A stretch of DNA of 64,000 nucleotides from Ewingella americana. Lineage in GTDB: Bacteria > Pseudomonadota > Gammaproteobacteria > Enterobacterales > Enterobacteriaceae. Within the stretch, counting starts at the first letter, position 1. Every line of letters starts with the position of its first letter. Positions 48,523-57,079 of this stretch are shown piece after piece. The position numbers and the translations under genes are program-made. The notes beneath the pieces are model-generated. The model saw only the letters and a list, made by a program, of their open reading frames with translations. It was not told the DNA's origin and made no database searches. Location: NCBI RefSeq assembly GCF_006438725.1, contig NZ_RCZD01000004.1, positions 186,001-250,000 on the forward strand. The letters run 5' to 3'.

Positions 48523-50505
48523 TTATGCCTGATTGTTGTCTGGATTAACCGAACGCAGGAAGAAGTCGAGAGTTTTGTCGACGGTTTTATCCATCGAAAC
48601 TTCAGGCGTCCAGTTCAGCAGACGTTTAGCATTTTTGATGCTAGGCGTGCGGTGCTCAACATCCTGATAGCCTTTACCGTAGTAGCTGCTGCTTTCCACA
48701 GATTTGAAACCGGCAAATGGCGGGAACTGATCGCGTAATGGGTGCGCTTCAAAGCTGCGCAACAGCATTTCGGCCAATTCACGGATGCTGGCTTCGTTAG
48801 TCGGGTTACCGATGTTCACGATCTGGCCGTCACAGCGGTTTTCTTTGTTCTCGATGATGCGGAACAGGGCTTCGATACCGTCGTTGATGTCGGTGAAGCA
48901 GCGTTTTTGCTCACCCCCGTCCACCAGTTTGATCGGAGAACCTTCTACCAGATTCAGGATCAACTGGGTAATGGCGCGTGAACTGCCGATACGTGCTGCG
49001 TCAAGGTTATCCAGACGCGGCCCCATCCAGTTGAATGGACGGAACAAGGTGAAGCGTAAGCCTTCTTTGACGCCATACGCCCAGATCACGCGGTCGAGCA
49101 GTTGTTTGGAGACGGAGTAGATCCAGCGCTGTTTGTTGATCGGGCCAACAATCAGACGTGAAGTATCTTCATCGAACTCTTTGTCGTCGCACATGCCGTA
49201 CACTTCAGAGGTGGACGGGAAGATGATGCGTTTTTTGTATTTCACGCAATCACGGACAATTTTCAGGTTTTCTTCGAAATCCAGCTCGAACACGCGCAGT
49301 GGGTTGCGGGTATATTCGATTGGCGTGGCAATCGCCACCAGCGGCAGGATCACGTCACATTTCTTGATGTGATACTCGATCCATTCGGAGTGAATGCTGA
49401 TGTCGCCTTCGACAAAGTGGAAATGCGGGTTATCCATGAAACGGGAAATGGCATCAGAGCTGATATCCAGACCGAAGATTTCATAGTTATCTTCGCGCAG
49501 CAGACGTTCACTCAGGTGGTTACCGATAAAGCCGTTCACACCGAGGATCAACACGCGGGTACGGCGTTTCATCGCGGACGTCGGTAATGAGCTGAGTTTT
49601 ACATCAGGCATGATCCCCAGTTCCAGTGACAGGCGCGAACCCTGTACATAAAGGCCTGACTCACTCTGACCCGCCTGAATTTCCAGTGCACCTTCAGCAC
49701 AAGCAACGACCAGCGGGTCGCTCGACAACACGGTTCCCGGTTGTTTGTCATGAGCAATCACCAGCGGACGTGAACGCCAGATGGTCATTTTACGCTGGCC
49801 GAGGTAGGTGAATGCCCCCGGATAAGGTTCGGTCACAGCACGGACCAGGTTATTAATTTCGGTTGCCGATTTGTGCCAGTGAATTTCACCATCAGCCGCA
49901 GTACGGCGACCAAAATAGCTGGCCTGAGATTCATCTTGTGGTGTCAGGGTGATCTGACCCTGCTTCATTTTAGGCAATACGTCGGCCAGCAGAACCTGCG
50001 CAGCATCGCGAACTTTAGCATGCAGGGTCAGCGCAATGTCATCAGCGCTGATTGGCACGGCGCGTTGTGCAACAATGTCGCCCGCATCGGGACGGCTAAC
50101 CATTTTATGCAGAGTCACACCCGTTTCACTTTCGCCTTTCAACAGCGCCCAGTTAACTGGCGCCCGACCGCGGTAGCGTGGCAATAATGAACCGTGCAGA
50201 TTGAAGCCGCCTTTTGGCGCCAGAGACAACACGTCATCGCTGATCATGTTGCGATAGTAGAAGGAGAAAATAACATCCGGCTGCAATTCACGGATACGGT
50301 CAACCCACAGCGGATGATTCACATCCTCAGGCGCATAAACCGGCAGATTTAAACCGGCACCCAAGCGGGCAACGGAGGCGAAAAAGTTGTTTTCGTCTGG
50401 CGAATCGGTATGAGTAAATACCGCTTGTACGTCATAACCTGCGTCAACTAAGGCCTGTAGCCCAACGCAACCAATATCATGGTACGCAAATACAATCGCT
50501 TTCAT
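48523..50505 (-). CDS. arnA: Bifunctional UDP-L-Ara4N formyltransferase/UDP-GlcA dehydrogenase ArnA
   Basis: A 660-residue two-domain enzyme, the same length as in E. coli. The N-terminal formyltransferase (about 1-304) has [20 protein letters not shown] with the catalytic Asn and His near 102-104; the C-terminal UDP-glucuronate decarboxylating dehydrogenase (about 316-660) has the Rossmann motif [14 protein letters not shown] and the YxxxK catalytic pair ([10 protein letters not shown]). It makes and formylates the Ara4N sugar nucleotide. The ATG overlaps the arnC stop codon (TGATG). Confidence 0.97.
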   Translation of the reverse strand: MKAIVFAYHDIGCVGLQALVDAGYDVQAVFTHTDSPDENNFFASVARLGAGLNLPVYAPEDVNHPLWVDRIRELQPDVIFSFYYRNMISDDVLSLAPKGGFNLHGSLLPRYRGRAPVNWALLKGESETGVTLHKMVSRPDAGDIVAQRAVPISADDIALTLHAKVRDAAQVLLADVLPKMKQGQITLTPQDESQASYFGRRTAADGEIHWHKSATEINNLVRAVTEPYPGAFTYLGQRKMTIWRSRPLVIAHDKQPGTVLSSDPLVVACAEGALEIQAGQSESGLYVQGSRLSLELGIMPDVKLSSLPTSAMKRRTRVLILGVNGFIGNHLSERLLREDNYEIFGLDISSDAISRFMDNPHFHFVEGDISIHSEWIEYHIKKCDVILPLVAIATPIEYTRNPLRVFELDFEENLKIVRDCVKYKKRIIFPSTSEVYGMCDDKEFDEDTSRLIVGPINKQRWIYSVSKQLLDRVIWAYGVKEGLRFTLFRPFNWMGPRLDNLDAARIGSSRAITQLILNLVEGSPIKLVDGGEQKRCFTDINDGIEALFRIIENKENRCDGQIVNIGNPTNEASIRELAEMLLRSFEAHPLRDQFPPFAGFKSVESSSYYGKGYQDVEHRTPSIKNAKRLLNWTPEVSMDKTVDKTLDFFLRSVNPDNNQA

Positions 50506-51485
50506 CACTCTTCTTCCTGGCTGTTTTCGTCAGAACGCATTCCAACGACTTTTTGAACAAAATAGCGGGGACGTGCACGAACATCGTTATAGATTCGCCC
50601 GATGTACTCACCGAGTAATCCCATGCCCACAAACTGCGCACCGATAAACATAAATAGCAGGGCAAACAGGGTGAAGACCCCATCTGCGGCCCATGCAGGC
50701 CCGTTGATTAAACGCATCAAAATCAAAAATACCGCGAGTACGAAACCAAACAGGGCAATGAGACTACCCACCACACTGAGCAAACGCAGCGGTGTAGTTG
50801 TCAGGCAGGTGATCAGATCGTACATCAGGTTAATAAGTTTCATCAGGCTGTACTTTGAGTCGCCAAATTCGCGTTCCGAATGCTGCACCGGAATCTCTGC
50901 GGTTTTGCGCGCAAAAGTATTCGCCAAAATAGGAATAAACGTGCTGCGTTCATGGCAATGCAGCATGGCTTCGATGATGTGGCGGCGATAGGCGCGCAGC
51001 ATACAGCCGTAATCCCCCATGGATTTGCCTGTCGCACGCTGGATCATCATGTTGATCATTTTAGATGCAGACTTACGGAACCATGAGTCACGGCGGTTAG
51101 CGCGAACGGTGCCAACGACGTCATAGCCCTCTTCAGCTTTCGCCACCAGACGCGGGATCTCTTCCGGCGGGTTTTGTAAGTCGGCGTCAAGGGTGATCAC
51201 CAGGTCGCCCGATACATGGCTGAAACCGGCCATAATCGCTGAATGCTGACCGTAGTTACGGTTAAGTAGCACAGCAATTATGCAGTTTTCCGGTTGCTCA
51301 GCAGCGTGAGTTAACATCTCTGCGGAACGGTCACTGCTGCCATCGTCGATTAAAATGATCTCGTATTTTTGAGTCAATTGACCACACGCGGCCTGCGTAC
51401 GGGAAAGCAGTGCCGGCAGGCTCTCTTCCTCGTTATAGACCGGGATGACGATCGAGACTTTACGAATAGGTTCAAATTGTACCAC
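50505..51485 (-). CDS. arnC: Undecaprenyl-phosphate Ara4FN transferase ArnC
   Basis: A 326-residue GT2 glycosyltransferase that moves formyl-aminoarabinose from UDP to undecaprenyl phosphate. Cytoplasmic catalytic domain with [28 protein letters not shown] and [14 protein letters not shown], then two membrane spans (about 235-260 and 270-295). It starts with GTG, overlapping the arnB stop (TAGTG), behind the ribosome-binding site GGAGG. Confidence 0.96.
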   Translation of the reverse strand: MVQFEPIRKVSIVIPVYNEEESLPALLSRTQAACGQLTQKYEIILIDDGSSDRSAEMLTHAAEQPENCIIAVLLNRNYGQHSAIMAGFSHVSGDLVITLDADLQNPPEEIPRLVAKAEEGYDVVGTVRANRRDSWFRKSASKMINMMIQRATGKSMGDYGCMLRAYRRHIIEAMLHCHERSTFIPILANTFARKTAEIPVQHSEREFGDSKYSLMKLINLMYDLITCLTTTPLRLLSVVGSLIALFGFVLAVFLILMRLINGPAWAADGVFTLFALLFMFIGAQFVGMGLLGEYIGRIYNDVRARPRYFVQKVVGMRSDENSQEEE

Positions 51486-52627
51486 TAGTGGGCCTCCACG
51501 AGGGAAAATAAGGCCGCGACAACGCGGTCTACATCGCTGTCCTGCATATCAGGGAACAGCGGTAAACTGCACAAACGGTCGGTGTTCCATTCGCTGTGTG
51601 GCAGGCTGAGAGTGGGATAACGATCGCGGTAATATTTTTGGGTATGCGCTGCACGGAAATGTAACCCGGTGCCAATGCCGAGGGCTTTGAGGCGCTCCAT
51701 CAGGACATCACGGCTGATACCACAACGCGCTTCATCCACACGGATCATAAACAGATGCCACGCATGCAGGTGCGGATATTCCGGCACCTTCATTGGCAGG
51801 AACGGCGAATCCTGGAGCTTTTGCAGATACAAATTTGCCAATTCGGTGCGACGCGCATTGATTTCAGGCAGCCGACGCAATTGAACTACGGCAATCGCTG
51901 CATGAATATCAGAAAGGTTGTATTTGAAACCCGGTTCAATCACTTCAGCCTGTGGCTTACGCCCCTGCACTTCGCGGTCAAATGCATCAACCGCCAGACC
52001 GTGGAACTTCAACGCCCGGACTTTTGCTGCCAGTTCGTCGTCATCGGTCGCCACCAGACCACCTTCGGCACAGGTCATGTTTTTAATTGCGTGGAAGGAG
52101 AATACTGCCGTCCCCTGCGCACCAATCCAGCGATCGCGGTAACGGGTGCCTGCGGCATGGGCGGCATCTTCAACAATGGCAATGCCATGTTTTTCAGCCA
52201 GCGCGTACAGCGGGTCGAGATCCAAAGGTGCACCCGCATAATGTACCGGGATAATCGCTTTGGTTTTTGGTGTGATGGCGGCAGCGACATCGTCAACGCT
52301 AATCATCAGGGTATCCGGGTCAACATCAATCATTACCGGCTCTGCACCCAGCAGAACGATCATGTTAATGGTGGAAACCCAGGTCTGAGAAGGGGTGATA
52401 ACTTCATCGCCGGGGCCGATGCCCAGCGCCATCAGGGTGACGTGCATACCGCCAGTTGCCGAACTGACGGCAATGGCGTGTTTACATCCGAAGGTCGCAG
52501 CAAAATCCTGTTCAAGTTGATGCGTCTGCGGACCTGTGGTGATCCAGCCCGAGCGCAGTACATGACTCACCGCCTCAATCTCTTCCTCGCCCATGGATGG
52601 ACGGGAGAAAGGCAAAAAATTTTCCAT
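51485..52627 (-). CDS. arnB: UDP-L-Ara4O/glutamate aminotransferase ArnB
   Basis: A 380-residue PLP-dependent DegT/DnrJ/EryC1-type aminotransferase that converts UDP-4-keto-arabinose to UDP-Ara4N. The PLP lysine is in [15 protein letters not shown] (near 182). First gene of arnBCADTEF. The 371-bp upstream region carries a PmrA-type box, consistent with control by two-component systems that sense cationic peptides, iron or low magnesium. Confidence 0.97.
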   Translation of the reverse strand: MENFLPFSRPSMGEEEIEAVSHVLRSGWITTGPQTHQLEQDFAATFGCKHAIAVSSATGGMHVTLMALGIGPGDEVITPSQTWVSTINMIVLLGAEPVMIDVDPDTLMISVDDVAAAITPKTKAIIPVHYAGAPLDLDPLYALAEKHGIAIVEDAAHAAGTRYRDRWIGAQGTAVFSFHAIKNMTCAEGGLVATDDDELAAKVRALKFHGLAVDAFDREVQGRKPQAEVIEPGFKYNLSDIHAAIAVVQLRRLPEINARRTELANLYLQKLQDSPFLPMKVPEYPHLHAWHLFMIRVDEARCGISRDVLMERLKALGIGTGLHFRAAHTQKYYRDRYPTLSLPHSEWNTDRLCSLPLFPDMQDSDVDRVVAALFSLVEAH

Positions 52628-52735
52628 GGCACAATCCTGCTAGAGGTAATTTACTCGAATCAAACTTTAGTACGAGTTTAATGAACAATGATTAAACGCC
52701 AGACTTCAATATTTCAGGCACAGTGCCAGTTTAAG

Positions 52736-52752
52736 CTTAATTAAACCTTAAG
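52736..52752 (-). promoter_or_regulatory. PmrA-type box upstream of arnB
   Basis: CTTAAT-N5-CTTAAG (plus strand) fits the PmrA (BasR) consensus YTTAAK-N5-YTTAAK at both half-sites. On the minus strand the same stretch reads GGTTTA-N5-GCTTAA, the first half of which also fits a PhoP box, so either regulator may bind. It lies about 110 bp before the arnB start. Confidence 0.75.
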
Positions 52753-52757
52753 GCTCG

Positions 52758-52771
52758 TCAAGTTAACTTGA
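52758..52771. promoter_or_regulatory. Perfect 14-bp palindrome beside the PmrA box
   Basis: TCAAGTTAACTTGA is an uninterrupted palindrome 5 bp further from arnB than the PmrA box. The regulator is unknown. From 52772 to 52998 the sequence is very AT-rich and holds no gene. Confidence 0.35.
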
Positions 52772-52998
52772 TGAAAAATAGAAAGATATGTGATGATGTC
52801 GGTGATTGAAAAACAAATCCCCATAAATATCATAGGGATGGATAATTTCTGATTATGATTATATTAAATACTCTATTAACAATACTTCAACGAACTCGAA
52901 TTTATTGTTAGCGCGCAATCTATTTTCACATGGATAATTAGATTGTAAACAAGCGTGTCATCAATTATTACAACACACTATTAAAGAATATTCTCATG

Positions 52999-53760
52999 TC
53001 ACTTTTCCGACAGAGTCGTCATCAGCCACTGTCTTCCCGCCACATTATGCATCTGGAAATTAACGCCAAACACGCGGGTCAAACAGTTTACCTGCATAAC
53101 ATCTTCACGTTTTCCGGCAGCTATAACCTGCCCTTTCGCCATTAACCATACTTGATGGGCGTGGTGCAACGTGTGATTAAGATCGTGATCGCTGATGATT
53201 GCCGTACGCCCACTGGCACAAAATTGGGTGATAAGCCCGTCAAGAGCTTGCTGTTGGGCTACATCGAGGCTGTTCATTGGCTCGTCCAGTAACAGCAGCG
53301 TCCCCTGAGGATTGAGTGTCGGCCAGACTTGCAAAAGTACGGCAACCAGACGCACGCGTTGCCATTCCCCACCCGATAACCGTGTCACTGGCCGGCAGAG
53401 CTTATCCTGCAAGTGCAATGCCGATGTCAGCATCGCGATTGTTTGTTCGAGTAACGCGGTGTCAACCCCCGCAGGCTGGTGCAGTGAAAGATACTGAAAC
53501 ACCGGCATCATCGATACGGGGAGCGATTGTTGGCAAAGATAGCCGCGCAGCCTGGCACGCTGCACGCCCGTTATCCCTTCAAGCGCCTGTCCGGCGAGGT
53601 TGATATGCCCCTCCCCGTCCAGCATTCCGGCAATACGGGCCAACAGGCTGGTTTTCCCAGCACCGTTAGGGCCAATAATATGAACACGGCTACCGGTGCT
53701 TACGTGGGTTGTAAATGCCTGCACTCTCCCAGGCACACTCACTTTATGACATTCCAACAT
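52999..53760 (-). CDS. btuD: Vitamin B12 import ATPase BtuD
   Basis: A 253-residue ABC ATPase of the BtuC2D2 vitamin B12 importer. Walker A GPNGAGKTSL (near 32-41), signature RLSGGEWQRVRLVAVLL and Walker B LLLLDEPMNSLD are complete, and the H-loop ISDHDLNHTLHHAHQ follows. It is the last gene of btuC-btuE-btuD, 27 bp after btuE. Confidence 0.96.
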   Translation of the reverse strand: MLECHKVSVPGRVQAFTTHVSTGSRVHIIGPNGAGKTSLLARIAGMLDGEGHINLAGQALEGITGVQRARLRGYLCQQSLPVSMMPVFQYLSLHQPAGVDTALLEQTIAMLTSALHLQDKLCRPVTRLSGGEWQRVRLVAVLLQVWPTLNPQGTLLLLDEPMNSLDVAQQQALDGLITQFCASGRTAIISDHDLNHTLHHAHQVWLMAKGQVIAAGKREDVMQVNCLTRVFGVNFQMHNVAGRQWLMTTLSEK

Positions 53761-53787
53761 GGGCTATCCCTGCGCAGCAATGTGTCG

Positions 53788-54339
53788 TTATTTTGCCAGT
53801 GCCTGTTTGATGGCATCCAACAGCAGAGGATCTTCTGGCGTCATATCAGGCGCAAAACGCTGAATCACGGTGCCATCTCGGCCGATAAGGAATTTTTCAA
53901 AGTTCCAAAGAATATTCTCCGGGTGCAACGGCTCGCGCCCTTTACTGGCAAGACGCTGGTAGAACTCGCTGCCTTCGGGTTTGATGGCCTGCGGACAAGC
54001 AGCTATCAGGGCTTTGTACAGCGGATGTCGGTTTTCACCATTAACGTCGATTTTGCTGAACATTGGGAATTTGACACCAAAATGGGTGGTGCAGAAATGT
54101 TGAATTTCTTCTTCGGTGCCCGGCTCCTGAGCACCGAACTCATTGCATGGAAAGCCTAATACCTCAAAGCCCTGCTCGTGCCAAGCCTGATAGATGTTTT
54201 CCAAACCTTCATACTGCTTAGTCAGTCCGCATTGTGATGCGACGTTGACCACCAGCAGTACTGAGCCTTGGTAGGCACCCAGAGTCGTTGCCTCACCGTT
54301 AATTTTTTTCAGGGGAAGATCAAAAATTGCATTGCTCAT
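53788..54339 (-). CDS. btuE: Thiol/glutathione peroxidase BtuE
   Basis: A 183-residue glutathione-peroxidase-family enzyme. The catalytic Cys is in NVASQCGLTKQYEGLENIY (near 37); Gln in LGFPCNEFGAQEPG and Trp in WNFEKFLIG complete the active site. Despite its place in the btu operon it is not needed for B12 uptake in E. coli and acts as a peroxidase under oxidative stress. Confidence 0.96.
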   Translation of the reverse strand: MSNAIFDLPLKKINGEATTLGAYQGSVLLVVNVASQCGLTKQYEGLENIYQAWHEQGFEVLGFPCNEFGAQEPGTEEEIQHFCTTHFGVKFPMFSKIDVNGENRHPLYKALIAACPQAIKPEGSEFYQRLASKGREPLHPENILWNFEKFLIGRDGTVIQRFAPDMTPEDPLLLDAIKQALAK

Positions 54340-54446
54340 CTTTTATATCCTGCGGTTATTTGCCAATGTCATTAAGGCTGAAAGGTAAACTGAAGCACAG
54401 TAAAGATAGTCCGTCTCGCGCATATCGTGCACTAATCCTGTCTGAT

Positions 54447-55445
54447 TCAGGCGGCTTTGACCAGCAGCCAGATGAAAAGGGGTGCCCCCAGGGTTGCCGT
54501 CACCACGCCTATCGGCAGTTCCGCAGAGTAGAGTGCGATACGCGCAAGAACGTCAGCCAGCAGTAGCACAGCCCCCCCAACAAGGGCGCAGGCAGGCAAT
54601 AAATGACGCTGGTCGGTAATCCCACAGAGCCGCAAAATATGAGGAATAATCAGCCCGACAAAACCGATCACGCCGGCTATCGCCACGCTCAGGCCTACGA
54701 CCCACCCGACCGCCAGTACCAGAAGATTTCGCCATACGGCGATAGACACACCAAGCTGCTGCGCCTGTCCGATGCCCAGCGAGAGAAGATTCAGCGTTTT
54801 ACCCTGAAAAATCATCCAGACGACCGCAGGAATTAACAATAACCCCAGCCAGCTTTGACGCCAGTCAACGCCACCGAAACCGCCCATCATCCAGTACATT
54901 AGCTGGCGCAAATCCAGGTTAGTACTGAAGTAAACCGACCAGGTCATGACTGCGCTGCAGACAATACCAATCGCAACACCCACCAGAAGCAAACGGGCGT
55001 TAGTCAGCAAACGCTGTCGGGCAAAATGCAGTAAAAAGAAGGTGATGATCAGTGCGCCGGCCACGGCTGAAAGGCTCATCAACCAGACAGGCAGCAGGCC
55101 ATTTCCCAGCATGACACACAATACCAGCGCTACCCCCGCCCCATTAGCTACGCCCAGCAGGCCGGGTTCTGCCAGCGGGTTCTCAAACAGAGATTGCATC
55201 ACTGCGCCGGAGACGGCCAGTCCGGCTCCCACCAGCACGACGGCAAGGGCTCGCGGCAGACGCAGTTGCCAGACAAAAAGTTGGCCCTGCTGGCCGAACC
55301 AGGCGTCCGGCCATAACCAGTTTTCACCGGCGCACAAACTAAACAGAAAAACCACGATCAGCACGCCGCCAAACAGGCACAATAAACGGCGGTCGCGGCG
55401 CTTTTGCTGCTGTTCGAGAGCGGTGAACGTGGGGATATCTTTCAT
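54447..55445 (-). CDS. btuC: Vitamin B12 import permease BtuC
   Basis: A FecCD-type permease with about ten spans, forming the membrane channel for cobalamin with BtuD. Diagnostic text: [23 protein letters not shown] and [17 protein letters not shown] near the N-terminus and [18 protein letters not shown] in the ATPase-contact loop. The start is uncertain: the frame is open to 55493 (TTG), with ATG at 55469, 55457 and 55445. I give 55445 (332 residues) because its length is closest to E. coli BtuC; the ATG at 55457 has an AGGA motif 11 bases upstream. Confidence 0.93.
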   Translation of the reverse strand: MKDIPTFTALEQQQKRRDRRLLCLFGGVLIVVFLFSLCAGENWLWPDAWFGQQGQLFVWQLRLPRALAVVLVGAGLAVSGAVMQSLFENPLAEPGLLGVANGAGVALVLCVMLGNGLLPVWLMSLSAVAGALIITFFLLHFARQRLLTNARLLLVGVAIGIVCSAVMTWSVYFSTNLDLRQLMYWMMGGFGGVDWRQSWLGLLLIPAVVWMIFQGKTLNLLSLGIGQAQQLGVSIAVWRNLLVLAVGWVVGLSVAIAGVIGFVGLIIPHILRLCGITDQRHLLPACALVGGAVLLLADVLARIALYSAELPIGVVTATLGAPLFIWLLVKAA

Positions 55446-55574
55446 CAGATCCGGCATGAGAATAGGCATCCTGACGCGTTTGCATGGCGGCAAATCAGCG
55501 AATACGGGGAGTAAGAGGATCAGTATCTTACCGATATTAAGCAGTTTTTTGCCTGATATCTCTTAAAAAATGAA

Positions 55575-55605
55575 TAAAAAAAAGGCCAGCGCTTTCGCGC
55601 CAGCC
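55575..55605 (-). terminator. Terminator after the DUF2502-like gene
   Basis: On the minus-strand RNA GGCUGGCGC and GCGCUGGCC pair over 9 bp, including two G-U pairs, closed by a GAAA tetraloop and followed by eight U residues. The wobble pairs make it strand-specific. Confidence 0.88.
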
Positions 55606-55623
55606 TGAGAAATAAGAGTAAAG

Positions 55624-56046
55624 TTAGTGACGTTGGCCATCTGGAGGGATGGGTTGCCCGTTCCCTTGATGATCATTGTTCCCGCCCTGATGCTTATTAT
55701 TCCCACCCTGATGGCCATTATTATCATGGTGCTGATCATCACGGTGACTGTTCTGATGAGGCTGCTCATGCCCGCGGTTGTGCGGGGGTCTCGGCGGCGG
55801 GGAGGGCTGCCAGCGGTCGCCGCGCCAGTACATGCCACGATCATTACGCTCGCCCACGTGATTTCCCTGATGGCCGCGCCACCACTGTGGTGGACGCCAG
55901 TCGTAACCATCCCAATAGTATCCGCGCTGATCCTGATCTCCGAGGTGAACAGAAACGCCGGGGACATTGACGTCAACGGTCACGCCTGCCTGTGCGACGA
56001 CAGGCAATGCCAGTACACAACAAAGCAGTAAAAGAGATTTTTTCAC
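55624..56046 (-). CDS. Secreted DUF2502-like protein with His/Asn/Gly-rich tail
   Basis: A 140-residue protein with a clear signal peptide (residues 1-20, ending AQA), then a short folded part with SVHLGDQDQRGYYWDGYDWR and NDRGMYWRGDRWQP, which resembles DUF2502 (YpeC-type) periplasmic proteins. The tail from about residue 81 is Pro-rich then His/Asn/Gln/Gly-rich, with a tandem repeat of HQGGNN(K/D). Such a tail may bind divalent metals. Function is unknown. It lies between btuC and ihfA, where E. coli has nothing, next to a second His-rich secreted protein on the other strand. Confidence 0.75.
   Translation of the reverse strand: MKKSLLLLCCVLALPVVAQAGVTVDVNVPGVSVHLGDQDQRGYYWDGYDWRPPQWWRGHQGNHVGERNDRGMYWRGDRWQPSPPPRPPHNRGHEQPHQNSHRDDQHHDNNGHQGGNNKHQGGNNDHQGNGQPIPPDGQRH
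55654..55713 (-). repeat. 21-bp tandem repeat encoding HQGGNN(K/D)
   Basis: Codons 112-131 of the preceding entry are made of two near-identical 21-bp units (HQGGNNK, HQGGNND) and a shortened third (HQGNGQ). This is a likely site of slippage and length variation. Confidence 0.75.
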
Positions 56047-56322
56047 AGTATTTACCTTATTAATTTTATTAACCTGTTCTTGAGGGAATTTATAACAAGC
56101 AGAAATAAGGCTGACTATGAGAGAAAAGGAGCTTTTCGGTTAACTTTCTTGCGGCTTACAATAACAATACAAATGTATCCCCGCAGAAATATAACAGCAG
56201 GGTAAAGAGTGGAAACCATTCAAATCTTATAATGCTCTTAACATATCTTAACGTAAGCCTGACAACAGCCTGACACCATTCTATTTATACTGAATGTGTT
56301 TATTCAAATGAAGGATATATTT

Positions 56323-56451
56323 ATGCGTCGCATCTTAGCTTTCTTTAGTGTCGCTCTGGTTATCGTCAGCCTCAGTGGTTGCATCTTCCCCGGCCCTTAC
56401 GGCCATGGCGGCGGTCATCATGACGGTGGACATCCGCACTACTGGCATTGA
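56323..56451 (+). CDS. Tiny His-rich lipoprotein (42 residues)
   Basis: The gene encodes a 42-residue precursor starting MRRILAFFSVALVIVSLSGC: an N-terminal signal peptide with lipobox LSGC and lipidated Cys20. The mature 23 residues are IFPGPYGHGGGHHDGGHPHY plus WH, with seven histidines and many glycines. The SD AAGGA lies 8 bp before the ATG, and a UUCG-loop terminator follows, so it is a complete small transcription unit. It is too short for routine gene calling. A metal-binding role is plausible from composition only. Confidence 0.75.
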   Translation: MRRILAFFSVALVIVSLSGCIFPGPYGHGGGHHDGGHPHYWH

Positions 56452-56535
56452 TAGTTAATCTGTTAATGACTGGCTCTCATGGTTATCACTGACTGGCATC
56501 AGTAAAAACCATTATTTTCTTGGTCAAAGATATAA

Positions 56536-56560
56536 TAAGGGGCTTCGGTCCCTTACTTTT
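56536..56560 (+). terminator. Terminator after the tiny lipoprotein gene
   Basis: TAAGGGGC and GTCCCTTA pair over 8 bp (one G-U) closed by a UUCG tetraloop, followed by CTTTTATTT. The remainder of the gap to ihfA shows no gene. Confidence 0.85.
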
Positions 56561-56738
56561 ATTTATAACGCAATGATTGCATCCATTCATAATAAATCAC
56601 CCCACCGCGACTCAATTTAATCTATCAGACTATTCCTGAATACAAAACCTTCTTAACACTATATTTTCGTTTTAAGTGCGATTACTTTATATTTGTAATA
56701 TCTAGCGCGACTTGAAAGGTGCATTTGCGGAGAAACCT

Positions 56739-56767
56739 AAAAAAAAGGCCGCTTGCGCGACCTTTTT
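56739..56767 (-). terminator. Terminator after ihfA
   Basis: On the minus-strand RNA GGUCGC and GCGGCC pair (one G-U) around a GCAA loop, flanked by A and a long U run. Confidence 0.9.
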
Positions 56768-56778
56768 GTTCAACTCAC

Positions 56779-57075
56779 TTATTCTTTAGGAGTGGCATTC
56801 TCAACCCGGCTTTTCAACTTCTGCCCCGGACGGAAAGTCACCACACGGCGCGCCGTGATCGGAATATCTTCGCCGGTTTTCGGGTTACGTCCCGGACGTT
56901 GGTTTTTGTCACGCAGATCGAAATTGCCAAAGCCAGACAATTTAACTTGTTCGCCATTCTCCAAAGCGCGACGCACTTCTTCGAAGAATAGTTCGACCAG
57001 GTCTTTGGCATCCCGTTTGCTAAGCCCGAGCTTTTCAAACAGGTGTTCTGACATTTCAGCTTTAGTAAGCGCCAT
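56779..57075 (-). CDS. ihfA: Integration host factor subunit alpha
   Basis: A 98-residue DNABII protein that with IhfB bends DNA at specific sites; it serves recombination, replication and many promoters, possibly including suf in this window. The signature [24 protein letters not shown] (residues about 46-69) with the intercalating Pro in the RPGRNPKTG arm is intact. It starts 4 bp after pheT, as in the E. coli pheMST-ihfA operon, and also normally has a promoter inside pheT. Confidence 0.98.
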   Translation of the reverse strand: MALTKAEMSEHLFEKLGLSKRDAKDLVELFFEEVRRALENGEQVKLSGFGNFDLRDKNQRPGRNPKTGEDIPITARRVVTFRPGQKLKSRVENATPKE

Positions 57076-57079
57076 AGGT

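Noticed and set aside
51755-52681. 308-codon plus-strand frame over arnB
   Set aside because: Antisense shadow of arnB, which has all PLP-aminotransferase motifs.
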